A program made the translations under genes and the position numbers. The notes below the pieces were generated by a model that did not search any database, was not told the DNA's origin, and worked only from the letters and a program-made list of their open reading frames with translations. Source: Methanoregula sp. UBA247 (GTDB lineage Archaea; Halobacteriota; Methanomicrobia; Methanomicrobiales; Methanospirillaceae). From it: 64,000 nt of DNA. The stretch is taken from the NCBI GenBank assembly GCA_002495055.1, contig DADR01000060.1:7083-71082 (forward strand). The letters are read 5' to 3'. This document shows positions 16,220 to 25,238 of the stretch, piece by piece. Position 1 is the stretch's first letter. Every line of letters starts with the position of its first letter.

Positions 16220-17413
16220 ATGAAAAAGGAAACTACAACAAAGGAACATGATGACGGGGTACCTCATATCGGAAAAGCAAGGAAGGAATTATTGCAAAAA
16301 CTGGCAAAACAGCACGGTACTCCCATCTTTGTGATTGACCATGAAAAGATCCGTTCGAATTACCGGGAATTTAAAAAACACCTGCCAAAAATACAGGTAT
16401 ACTACGCGGTAAAAGCGAATTCAAATCCCGAGATTGTAAAGACACTCTACGACATGGGAAGCAGCTTCGATGTTGCGTCCATGCCCGAATTCATGATTGT
16501 CTATGAAAATATCAGGAAGATGCCAAAAAAAGAACGCCAGGCATGGATATGGGATAAGATCATCTATGCAAATACTATCAAGCCAATCGAAACTCTCGAA
16601 GCCCTCGACCAGTACAATCCCCTGGTTACGTTTGATAACAGCGAAGAATTAAAAAAACTCAGCCAGCACGCACCTCATGCCGGTCTTGTCCTGCGGATAC
16701 GGGTCCCCAACACGGGATCCATGGTTGAACTTTCCTCCAAGTTCGGTGCGCACCCGGGTGAAGCAGTTGATTTGATTGCCGAGGCATTTTCCCTGGGGCT
16801 TGTTGTAGAAGGATTAAGTTTTCATGTCGGCAGTCAGTGTACAAATTTTGAGAACTATGTACAGGCATTGCAGTTGTCTGCAGATATTATTAAAGAGACA
16901 GAAACACGCACTGGTCGAAAAATCAGGATTCTTGACATCGGTGGTGGTTTTCCCGTAAAATATCACCCGGAAGTAAAATCCGTAAGAACACTTGCAAAAA
17001 AACTGGAAGCCGAAATTAAACGATTATTCCCCCCGGATATGGAGATACTTGCAGAACCGGGAAGGTTCCTCGTGGCAAATGCCTGTTCTCTGGTCGCAAA
17101 AGTAGTCGGGAAAGCGTTCCGCGACGGGAAACCCTGCTATTATATCAATGACGGTGTTTATCACACATATTCCGGACAGGTTTTTGACCATGTTACCTAC
17201 CCGGTTCTGGCGTTTCATGATGGCGAAACGCAGATATCAGCTGTGTTCGGACCTACCTGTGATGCTTTTGATACCATTACGCTCTCCGCAGACCTGCCGG
17301 ATCTGAAAATCGGGGATTTGGTCTATTCTGAAAATATCGGCGCATATTCCCATGCCTCCTCCACCTACTTCAATGGTTTTCCCCCGGCAAAAGTTGTCCA
17401 CATCAACCAGTAA
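16220..17413 (+). CDS. Ornithine decarboxylase-type PLP enzyme (fold III)
   Basis: The 397-residue enzyme has the PLP lysine in YYAVKANSNP (about residue 63), the HVGSQC segment (about 204), a glycine-rich phosphate site IGGGFP (about 239), EPGR (about 280) and the catalytic-cysteine segment FGPTCDAFD (about 340). The GPTCD motif points to decarboxylation of ornithine or a related diamine precursor, in contrast to the ESIC pattern of diaminopimelate decarboxylase. It lies 33 bases after homospermidine synthase, so putrescine made here would feed it. A ribosome-binding site (AAAGGGGG) lies 8 bases before the ATG. Lysine or carboxynorspermidine activity cannot be excluded. Confidence 0.85.
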   Translation: MKKETTTKEHDDGVPHIGKARKELLQKLAKQHGTPIFVIDHEKIRSNYREFKKHLPKIQVYYAVKANSNPEIVKTLYDMGSSFDVASMPEFMIVYENIRKMPKKERQAWIWDKIIYANTIKPIETLEALDQYNPLVTFDNSEELKKLSQHAPHAGLVLRIRVPNTGSMVELSSKFGAHPGEAVDLIAEAFSLGLVVEGLSFHVGSQCTNFENYVQALQLSADIIKETETRTGRKIRILDIGGGFPVKYHPEVKSVRTLAKKLEAEIKRLFPPDMEILAEPGRFLVANACSLVAKVVGKAFRDGKPCYYINDGVYHTYSGQVFDHVTYPVLAFHDGETQISAVFGPTCDAFDTITLSADLPDLKIGDLVYSENIGAYSHASSTYFNGFPPAKVVHINQ

Positions 17414-17429
17414 TTTTTTTAGACCCGTG

Positions 17430-17451
17430 TGGTTTTTATCCATAAAAACCA
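17430..17451. terminator. Perfect inverted repeat between convergent genes
   Basis: TGGTTTTTAT at 17430-17439 is followed, after two bases, by its exact complement at 17442-17451. With the T-run at 17414-17420 and the convergent arrangement of the flanking genes, this is a likely bidirectional transcription end. Confidence 0.5.
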
Positions 17452-17499
17452 GCAAAAGACATTATTACCCAAAAAAAAAGACCACAAGGTCATCAGCGA

Positions 17500-17958
17500 T
17501 TACGGTGCGGTGTTCCGGCATGCCGGACAGTTCAGCGCATAATCACGAATTCCTTCATTCCAGGGAGTGAACCCGACGCAGATTTTCGGTTTGGTAGTAT
17601 GGATTTTACAGTATACTTTGCCATCATCCGCCTTCCAGAAGAACGGACAATGGGTTAACGGCCTGCCGTGCGGATCTACCCAGTAATCGATACGGATAAT
17701 ATCGGTCAGGTCCTTGTTGGAGATTTCCCTGCCATTGCATTGTCTTTTATGGGTAAGCACCAGGGAAACGTGTTGTAAAATATCCTGCCGGTTTTCCTTG
17801 ATCCAGGGGATGAGATCTTCGATAACACCTTTCTGGCCCCACCCCCATTTCTCACAACAGCGGCCACATTGGACACACTCCTGGTCAGATGACAAGTTAC
17901 CACCCCGGTCAGCTATAGGATCTGTTCCTTGTCCATCATAATTTTTGTGTACCCGCAA
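17500..17958 (-). CDS. YkgJ-type cysteine cluster protein
   Basis: The 152-residue protein has an N-terminal CVQCGRCCEKWGW cluster (about residue 33), then CPFFW, YCKIH and KPKICVGFTPW segments, and a final CPAC. These cysteines are the pattern of the YkgJ/UPF0153 family, thought to bind zinc or an Fe-S cluster; no activity is established. The only start that keeps the cluster is a TTG at 17958. A paralogue with the same layout lies at 38224-38646. It is convergent with the polyamine genes and shows no functional link to them. Confidence 0.75.
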   Translation of the reverse strand: MRVHKNYDGQGTDPIADRGGNLSSDQECVQCGRCCEKWGWGQKGVIEDLIPWIKENRQDILQHVSLVLTHKRQCNGREISNKDLTDIIRIDYWVDPHGRPLTHCPFFWKADDGKVYCKIHTTKPKICVGFTPWNEGIRDYALNCPACRNTAP

Positions 17959-18481
17959 AGTCGTTTCGTCCAGTTATCCTCTCATGGCTTGAAAAGAAAG
18001 ACCCTCACAGCGAAAAACAATTTCCGGCCTGCAATACTTTATAAGATTCAATGGTCATTTACGTCCCTGGACACGGGTATCGCGAGGTGGTCATAAGTCT
18101 GGTGGATATTCCCGGGAGATGAGTTTTTATCTCCATCGGTCCGCAGGAGTATTGTTTTAAGGGTCTGGGGGGAGGAACCGGGGAAGTGAAACGGAGCCTG
18201 ATCCCGGTCTGGTCGGTTCACCGCAGGACAAAAACCCTCCCGCAAATCAAACTATGACTTTTGCTTCGGGCGGGTGAGGAAGGTTCCCTCCCGGGGTCCC
18301 TGATGAAAGGTCACCTTCGGGATGCGGACAGACTGCGTCAACTGCGTAACATCGTCCTTTGACCAGCACAGGAAGGACACTCCGGCCCATGATCCTGACT
18401 TTTTCTCTAAAATGTCAGAAATCCGGGCTGCATCGATAAAATCACGGACGTGAAATCCTTTTCAAGGATAGTATTTTTGTA
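17959..18481. other. Long GC-rich intergenic region
   Basis: No supported gene is visible in this 520-base region, which is richer in G and C (18060-18420) than most spacers here. It contains short complementary segments, such as CCCTCCCGC near 18235 and GCGGGTG near 18270, that could form a stem. It may hold an uncharacterised structured RNA, a decayed gene or regulatory sequence. I could not fold it reliably, and no tRNA pattern fits. Confidence 0.3.
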
Positions 18482-18865
18482 TTACAGGTTTCTTTTGGTT
18501 GTAGTTCTTTCCGGTCTTGACCATACGACAAGGAGAAATCCCATTATTATCGCAGCTGCAGCAACAATGGTTACACTACCCCAGAATGTTTTTTCAGGTC
18601 CGATGACAAGAGAGACCAGAGATAATGTTCCCAGGGCGATAATAAAGGCTCCACCGGCAAAAACTCCCGTGATGCGGGAAAACCAGAGTATTTTTTCTGA
18701 ATATTCAGCTGATCTCTTCTGAGATTCAATCAGCTGTATCATGAATGCAGTACTGGCACCATCCGGATTATCCTTGATTTTTTTTAATGCCTGTATTTTA
18801 TCATCTATTTTTTTTTCAAAATCTGAATAATTATTGATTAAATCATCGATATCGTATGCATCCAT
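18482..18865 (-). CDS. Coiled-coil protein with two membrane helices
   Basis: A 127-residue protein with an acidic helical N-terminus (residues 1-65, heptad-like, rich in Lys/Asp/Ile) and two C-terminal membrane segments (about 68-92 and 97-115) ending in a basic tail (RPERTTTKRNL). The N-terminus should lie in the cytoplasm. The gene is divergent from the giant receptor kinase, which could indicate a shared control region. I recognise no family. A weak ribosome-binding site precedes the ATG at 18865. Confidence 0.6.
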   Translation of the reverse strand: MDAYDIDDLINNYSDFEKKIDDKIQALKKIKDNPDGASTAFMIQLIESQKRSAEYSEKILWFSRITGVFAGGAFIIALGTLSLVSLVIGPEKTFWGSVTIVAAAAIIMGFLLVVWSRPERTTTKRNL

Positions 18866-19108
18866 ACTGTAAAATCAATCAGGGTAAATATGAAGTTTTT
18901 TACTTAACTCCGGATAATGAATGAATTTTTTTCATCCAAATAAATTACCGAGTGGTACATTGTATTGACGAGTCAGGACTTTTTCCCTCATCAGAACCTT
19001 GAATTTTCATCTTAAAAGGTTCGAATACATAATTGATATTCAACCGAACTGATAATTGTCACGTTCGCACCACCTGCGGTTGACTCCTAAGATCTTTACT
19101 TCTCGGGA

Positions 19109-19116
19109 TTAAATAG
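19109..19116 (+). promoter_or_regulatory. TATA-like box upstream of the giant kinase
   Basis: The sequence CGGGATTAAATAGC contains a TTAAATAG box about 35-42 bases before the ATG at 19151. Archaeal initiation about 25 bases downstream would leave a very short leader. Assigned from sequence and spacing only. Confidence 0.3.
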
Positions 19117-19150
19117 CAACAATTATTCTTTCAAATGGACACAACTTGTT

Positions 19151-22100
19151 ATGTTCCACAGGAGCGCTCTTGTTCTTGTATGCATTCTCATCTCGCTGCT
19201 ACTCATTAGTGTTGTCCAGGCTGGAAATCTGACCTGTCGTTCCAATCTGACCTATGCCTCTGATTATTATGCCTGTGGGCATGAACTTGTGGATAAAGGT
19301 CTGTATGAAGACGCGCTCAAGGCGTTCAGAACTGCTCGTTCCATGGATGAACGTTTTTATAATGAACATGTTGGCATATCCGGGGAAATCGGATGGGTTC
19401 TCAATAAGCTCGGGAGATATGAGGAAGCTCTGGGCGAATTTGAAATATCTGAAAAATATCATCCTTCTTGGGTCAACGACTATTCTATTTACTATGACAA
19501 AGGGTGCCTTCTTGCCAAGCTCGAAAGAAATGAAGAAGCCCTGGAAGAATTTGACCATTCCCTCAATGAAATATACACGAGCACCTACGCCTTATTCAAT
19601 AAAGGCCTTGTGCTGGCAAAATTGGGGAGGTATTCTGAAGCAAAAGAAGCATTTGATAATGCACGGAAATCATTTGGAAGCAGGGTTCCGCTTCAGGGAA
19701 GTTACCGGGAAGCGGCAAATACGTATGATATCGCAAAAGGTATCGCTCATCCAGAGGAAACTCCGACACCTGCCATAACCTCTTCTCCCAGCCGACCGGT
19801 ATATCCAACTCCAACATATAGTTATGGTCTCTCTACTGACCTCCAAACGAGAAAGGGGAATGATTTCTTAGCACGCTACCAGTATGATGATGCGGTGCAG
19901 GCATTCGATCAGGTCCTGGTGAATGATCCCTCCAATTATATTGCTATGGAAAGAAAAGGAGTTGCACTTGCAAACCTTGGGCGGTTCGAAGATGCACTTA
20001 CCACCTTAAACCAGGCCACCCTGTACCTGGATTACCATATTGATAAAACGTATTATCTTGACGGATGGTATGTAAAAGGATGGGTTTTTGCGAACCTTGG
20101 AAAATATGATGAGGCAATTGAGGCATTTAATAAAGCTATCATGGTTGACCCGGATTTTTTCACGGCTCACTACAACAAAGCATGGGTTCTGGCAAAGCAG
20201 GGGAAATATGATGAGGCGGTGGCTGAATACAACCGTTCACTCGACTGGGAAAACCAACAGGGACTGAGCGTTAAAACATGGTCGATTCTTGGGCCTCTGG
20301 GAAATTACAAGGATGCTGCAGATGCAATTGACAAGGCTGGCATGGTTCAGAAATCCCAATCCACTCAAGCGGAGACGCTTATTTACCAGACGGATTTTTT
20401 CAATGACCCACATTGGCAGACAAATCGTCAGCGGGATTATTACTGGAATTCCACCAAAGAGGTGTATTATTTTTTCAGTGATGAAAATCCCGGTTATGCA
20501 GAAATTCCTGTCCTGTATAACGTAACTTCCTTCCGTCTGGAATTCGATATCACAATACTCCATGCAGATCCGGGAACTACCGCTTTGATCGGGCTATCAC
20601 AATTCAACTCAACATACAATGAACAGAATGCAATATTTGCCGAGTTTAAAAGCTGGAAATCTGGCACGTACCGTGAGATTAAGGACGGCGATAAAACATA
20701 CCAGATCATTGCAATTGATAATGCGAGACGCACTACAAACGAACAGTACCAGGGAGCCTGTCGTATCAACAGAGAAGAGGACAGAACGAATCCCACGTTT
20801 GGGGAGAACCGGATATACCATGTTCTTGTTCAATATGATAAGGAAAAAAATATTATTGAAACCAAGGTAAGTGATAATCTTCACGAAAAAACCTATTTTG
20901 TATGTTCCGGGATTTGGGATGAACTTGGCAAATTCCAGAATATGAACAAAATCATCCTCGCGGTTAGAGAGGTTGAAAATGCATATATCGAGGGATATAT
21001 CGATAATGTTCGTCTGTACGATACTTCGATCGCACAGGTTAGTGGAACTCCGAAAATTACTCCCCTATCAACTGCAATTCAAGGAACCAGCGCTGATACG
21101 AACACAACAATCTCCTCAACAACCGAACCCAAAAATGGTGAGCCGGATCGCTCTCTGATTGATCTCGTTCTTCCGTTGATGTTTACAGGAGTCGTTGGCA
21201 CCGGTATATACGTATGGCAAAAATCACGGAAATCACTCCCCCCGGAACGGGAACGTCAACGCCTTCAGAATTTATCCAGGTCTGTTGGAACACGGTTATC
21301 AGCGCTGGAATTCTTTTCAGGTTGTGTCCGTCCAGATTATGAAAAATCTGAAGCCTTCATTATCAAGGAAAAATACAAAGAAGCGGAGAAAGAACTTTTT
21401 GCTGCAGAAAAAAGAATTCATGAAATTGAACAACTTGAGATCACGGTCAAGCAATGGAAAAAAGAAGGATTTGACCTCTCCGATCTTTTCAGGAGGGTGA
21501 ATAGGAATCCTGGGGATTTGATCCCGGTTTTTAATGAATTTAAAAGCGGTGTGGTAAAATCCAGGATGTTCGAACAAGAACTTTCGGACATACTTCATGA
21601 ACATAAGGAAATCGAAAAAGAAGAAAAAATTTGCCGGAATATTGAATGGATACGACAAAATATCAAAGATCCACAAAAAGCAGTCAGGATTAAAGAAGAA
21701 TTAAATGAAATCCGTGGCTTCGCTATTGAGCATGAAAACACAAGAACGCAGGTAAAGACCATCCACGAAATACTTGATTCTCTGGCTTTACAAGTTTCGG
21801 GAATGGAAATTTTTGGGGTATTCATGCAATCGCGCATTGAACAGGCAGGATTGCAATATGATTCCGGTGACGAGGGTAATTCATATGAAATGCTTAAAAA
21901 AATTGAAACTGAAATTAATGAACTGAAACAGTATGAAATTCAAATAAAAGACTGGAAGAAGCGGGGATATTCCACTATCGAACTCGAGAATTCCTCTTTT
22001 AATTCTCTTGAATCTATTAAAATCGCCATCAACGAATTCGGGCAGAATGTTGATAAAACCCAAAAAAATAAAATCCGGCTTCAAAACCTGAAAGATAATA

Positions 22101-24283
22101 ACCAGAAGATTCTTTATTTACCTGAATTTTTCACCCCCCTTTCCGAAATTGAAAAGAAAATTCTTGATCCCAATACGGGGAATTCTGTTGAAGAAGAAAT
22201 TATCCGTCTCGAAGAAAAAGTGCAAAAAACAGCACTCCTGCAAAAAGAACTGTCCCTAAAAATCCGATCGCATATCGAAAAAATTACATCCAGTCCAACA
22301 GTTCGTGATTCAACGAAAAAAATGATAATACCCATAGAAAAAGCATGTGCTTCCGAAGATTCTATTGCCGCTGAGAAGATGCTAAGTAACCTTGCGGTTC
22401 AAAACATCGGGGAGCTGAAGGCAGAAATTAATCAGATCGTCAAAGAAGGTGCATTTCTTACACAAACAACAGGATTTCTGGATGCGTTTATTGAGAAAAA
22501 AAATTTTTCAGACGCGATTCTGGCAACAGAAAAATGCCTTGAAAAAATGGGGCGTTTCCAGAAGATATTCGAACAGGCAAAGGCACTTCGCACTAAAAAC
22601 AAAGATCCAAATCTGATTGTCCTGTTCGACAAAGGACAGTACAATGAATTTATTCAGTGTGTACAAAACCAGGATAAGGAGAAGGATCAACTGGAAGCGG
22701 CACGAAAAGTTGCCTTTGCCCTTCTTGAGCAGGCAGAAAAAATTGGCAGAGTACCAGAATCAGTCTATGATCTTATTCATTCGTCAGCTTTGGGAGACAT
22801 TACGCATGCATCAGAAGAGCTCAGGAATTTCCAGAAGACCGCCAGACCTTACCTGACCCTCTCACTTAACCGCAAAAAAATGGATGTGCATGTCTGGCAC
22901 AAAGTGAATATCGCTATTGAAAATTCGGGTAATGCTCATGCAATAGATGTGAATTTCAGATTTTCCCCTGAATTCGAAACCCGATGGATTAAACCAAAAT
23001 CAGTCAATGCAGGAAAAACGGAAACATTTGAAAATATTGCTATTAAACCAACCATAAAAGGAGAAGTCCCTCTCGAAATATCCATTACGTACCATGATAT
23101 CCAGAATAATGAATATTCAAAACAAGAAGAATTCTTTATTGATGTTTCAGAAAGTGTAACCCCACATACCCCTTCTTACACACCGGAAGCCACGCCTTCG
23201 ACAATCCCCTCCACAAAGCAGATGCCCTCTGAACTTTCTCACATGTTTACCAGTTCACAGTATATCGGCAGAGGTGGTTTCGCACGTGTCTTTAAAGCAA
23301 CAAAACGTGATGGGAAGAATGTCGCAATAAAAGTTCCTATCTCAATCGATCCATCAACCGGACGGACATTTGTATCGGAGATCCAGAATTGGACTAAAAT
23401 GGTGCATGAAAACATTGTCAAGGTCTACGACTACAACATCATGCCACCCTATTTTGAAATGGAATTATGCGATGAATCTCTCGCACATCTTAAAAAGCCG
23501 GTGATCAACGAGAAAGCAGCTTGGTTGATATTTAGTATTTGTGAAGGTCTTAAGTATGCTCACTCCCAAAACATTATCCATCGTGACTTAAAACCGCAGA
23601 ATATCCTCCTGAAAAATGGTATACCCAAAATTTCAGACTGGGGACTTTCTCGTGTTATGTTATCCCAGTCAACGACTTCAGCATCCAGTTCATTTACCCT
23701 CTATTATGCCGCTCCCGAACAGGTAAACAACCGAAAACAAGATGCCCGTACAGATCTTTGGCAACTGGGAGTCATCTTCTATGAACTGACTACAGGAACG
23801 CTGCCTTTCAAAGGTGAGACGGTCACTGACACTATTATTGCCATAGCTACACAGGATCCTGTCCAGCCAGGTAAAATCAATCCAGAAGCCGAAGAACTCG
23901 ACAAAATCGTTATGCGGTGCCTTGAAAAGGATCCTGCAAAGCGTTACCAGTCGGTGCTTGAGCTCCAGGAGGAGATTGGGACATTTTTAAAAATCAACTA
24001 CACTAATTCATTGAATGAGAGTCTGCTTACCAAGAATTATGGGCGTTCGGCAGACTATTGTGCTGACCTCCTGTTAGTCAATATGAAACTGGGCGGAATG
24101 GTGGAAGCATATAAATACGCTTCTGATCTCGTTCAGTTCGTTTCTGGAGAATTAAAAATTGTTTCCCAAGAATTAGTAGAACAGCTTAAGATTCGCATCG
24201 AAATGAATATGGAAACAATTCCTGATGAGCTGGTCAATAAAGCTGATATTCTGGTGCATAATATCAAATTGCAAAGTAGATGA
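19151..24283 (+). CDS. Giant TPR receptor Ser/Thr protein kinase
   Basis: This 1710-residue protein reads, in order: signal peptide (1-24); TPR repeats (about 27-165 and 225-385); a beta-rich LamG-like domain (about 400-625); one membrane helix (about 669-690); long coiled coils (700-1220); an Ig/NEW3-like domain (1232-1335); and a protein kinase (about 1368-1640). The kinase has a glycine loop GRGGFARV, lysine in VAIKVP, HRDLKPQN (about 1476), DWG (about 1494) in place of DFG, and APEQ. A helical tail follows (1640-1710). It is probably a receptor kinase sensing an external ligand through its TPR/LamG half. The kinase, NEW3-like domain and tail match two other kinases in the window. Confidence 0.85.
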   Translation: MFHRSALVLVCILISLLLISVVQAGNLTCRSNLTYASDYYACGHELVDKGLYEDALKAFRTARSMDERFYNEHVGISGEIGWVLNKLGRYEEALGEFEISEKYHPSWVNDYSIYYDKGCLLAKLERNEEALEEFDHSLNEIYTSTYALFNKGLVLAKLGRYSEAKEAFDNARKSFGSRVPLQGSYREAANTYDIAKGIAHPEETPTPAITSSPSRPVYPTPTYSYGLSTDLQTRKGNDFLARYQYDDAVQAFDQVLVNDPSNYIAMERKGVALANLGRFEDALTTLNQATLYLDYHIDKTYYLDGWYVKGWVFANLGKYDEAIEAFNKAIMVDPDFFTAHYNKAWVLAKQGKYDEAVAEYNRSLDWENQQGLSVKTWSILGPLGNYKDAADAIDKAGMVQKSQSTQAETLIYQTDFFNDPHWQTNRQRDYYWNSTKEVYYFFSDENPGYAEIPVLYNVTSFRLEFDITILHADPGTTALIGLSQFNSTYNEQNAIFAEFKSWKSGTYREIKDGDKTYQIIAIDNARRTTNEQYQGACRINREEDRTNPTFGENRIYHVLVQYDKEKNIIETKVSDNLHEKTYFVCSGIWDELGKFQNMNKIILAVREVENAYIEGYIDNVRLYDTSIAQVSGTPKITPLSTAIQGTSADTNTTISSTTEPKNGEPDRSLIDLVLPLMFTGVVGTGIYVWQKSRKSLPPERERQRLQNLSRSVGTRLSALEFFSGCVRPDYEKSEAFIIKEKYKEAEKELFAAEKRIHEIEQLEITVKQWKKEGFDLSDLFRRVNRNPGDLIPVFNEFKSGVVKSRMFEQELSDILHEHKEIEKEEKICRNIEWIRQNIKDPQKAVRIKEELNEIRGFAIEHENTRTQVKTIHEILDSLALQVSGMEIFGVFMQSRIEQAGLQYDSGDEGNSYEMLKKIETEINELKQYEIQIKDWKKRGYSTIELENSSFNSLESIKIAINEFGQNVDKTQKNKIRLQNLKDNNQKILYLPEFFTPLSEIEKKILDPNTGNSVEEEIIRLEEKVQKTALLQKELSLKIRSHIEKITSSPTVRDSTKKMIIPIEKACASEDSIAAEKMLSNLAVQNIGELKAEINQIVKEGAFLTQTTGFLDAFIEKKNFSDAILATEKCLEKMGRFQKIFEQAKALRTKNKDPNLIVLFDKGQYNEFIQCVQNQDKEKDQLEAARKVAFALLEQAEKIGRVPESVYDLIHSSALGDITHASEELRNFQKTARPYLTLSLNRKKMDVHVWHKVNIAIENSGNAHAIDVNFRFSPEFETRWIKPKSVNAGKTETFENIAIKPTIKGEVPLEISITYHDIQNNEYSKQEEFFIDVSESVTPHTPSYTPEATPSTIPSTKQMPSELSHMFTSSQYIGRGGFARVFKATKRDGKNVAIKVPISIDPSTGRTFVSEIQNWTKMVHENIVKVYDYNIMPPYFEMELCDESLAHLKKPVINEKAAWLIFSICEGLKYAHSQNIIHRDLKPQNILLKNGIPKISDWGLSRVMLSQSTTSASSSFTLYYAAPEQVNNRKQDARTDLWQLGVIFYELTTGTLPFKGETVTDTIIAIATQDPVQPGKINPEAEELDKIVMRCLEKDPAKRYQSVLELQEEIGTFLKINYTNSLNESLLTKNYGRSADYCADLLLVNMKLGGMVEAYKYASDLVQFVSGELKIVSQELVEQLKIRIEMNMETIPDELVNKADILVHNIKLQSR

Positions 24284-24414
24284 TGATAGCATACTCATAT
24301 AAATTGAATAGCAACCTGAACACACCCCATAGGTAATTCAACCCAGGATATGATATAAAAATATCATACAATTTTCCGGAGTGGACGGACCGGAATACCA
24401 GGTCATTCTGATGT

Positions 24415-24440
24415 TCTTTTTAATTATTCAATGATTTTTT
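24415..24440. terminator. T-rich end between convergent genes
   Basis: TTCTTTTTAATTATTC and GATTTTTTTCTC lie between the kinase gene and the convergent lipoprotein gene. Such T-runs are typical of archaeal transcription ends, so this probably serves the kinase transcript. Confidence 0.35.
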
Positions 24441-24448
24441 TCTCTCAT

Positions 24449-24898
24449 TCAAGCCATAACCACCCTGATGTTCACACCGTAGGTTGTTTCGTTACCGGTA
24501 ATATTCTCCCATGAACGACGATAAGTTGCCGAGAATTTCTGGTCTCCAGCATCCTTTGCCACGATAACCCAGGTACGTTTCCCCCCAACGCCGACCATAC
24601 CGGCGGGTGCGTCATCCTGGCGGTAATCTGATGACTGGAGTTCAAGACCGGGTGACAGGGTGGCATTCCACATGAAACCCGTGGTGGGATTTTCTGCAAG
24701 CACAATAGCAAACCGGGTGTTTTGCGTGATATCTCCGCTCTTCCCATTATCCGTGTCAGTGAACGTAAACATTTTTTTTCCCTCGGTAGGGACCGGTGTT
24801 GGGGTTGCTGCCTGCTGGGTGCATCCGCTGACAAGAAGGATCAGCATGAGCATGATCCCCAGTCCCAACAGTGCTGAATAACGTCGTGATAATTTCAT
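24449..24898 (-). CDS. Chagasin-type (I42) protease inhibitor lipoprotein
   Basis: The 149-residue protein has a lipoprotein signal with lipobox LLVSGC (cysteine about residue 26), then a single beta domain with the three loop motifs of the chagasin/amoebiasin family: NPTTGFMW (about 71), GVGGKRTW (about 102) and RRSWE (about 127). Known members insert these loops into the active site of papain-like cysteine proteases. Here it should be anchored on the outer face of the membrane and protect the cell against, or control, a cysteine protease. No such protease is encoded nearby; the window's subtilase is a serine enzyme. Confidence 0.85.
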   Translation of the reverse strand: MKLSRRYSALLGLGIMLMLILLVSGCTQQAATPTPVPTEGKKMFTFTDTDNGKSGDITQNTRFAIVLAENPTTGFMWNATLSPGLELQSSDYRQDDAPAGMVGVGGKRTWVIVAKDAGDQKFSATYRRSWENITGNETTYGVNIRVVMA

Positions 24899-25238
24899 AG
24901 CTACTTGATGTAATCCGGTCTTATTATTAATGCCTTTGGATCCAGGACATTTATCCCGGAATTTTCGTGGGAATATAAAAAAGTGAATTCACAAAAAAAC
25001 GCGGGTAGAACGAGAATGAGGCTCGAGCAAAACAAAGCCGGACAAAATCGACTTTTGTGAATTACGTAAACCTTGTCGTATGCTAATCCCAGGGATGCCG
25101 GAGTTTCTCTCTGGAGCACATAACAAAATATTCCTTATCGATTAAGCACCGGTCCGAAGGGATTAAGACTGATTGTGGTATTTCAGGGAAACAATTACTT
25201 TTATTAATTATAAAGAAGATTCACTCAAGGCCAAAACC
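24899..25238. other. Intergenic region between divergent genes
   Basis: This stretch separates the inhibitor gene (minus) from the response regulator (plus). An in-frame TTG at 25173 would extend the regulator by 22 residues that do not resemble a receiver domain, so it is treated as non-coding. AT-rich tracts at 25190-25210 could hold a promoter. No repeats or RNA were recognised. Confidence 0.4.

Noticed and set aside
18241..18330. GGTTCCCTCCC segment considered as part of a tRNA
   Set aside because: No matching acceptor, anticodon or D arms could be placed around it.
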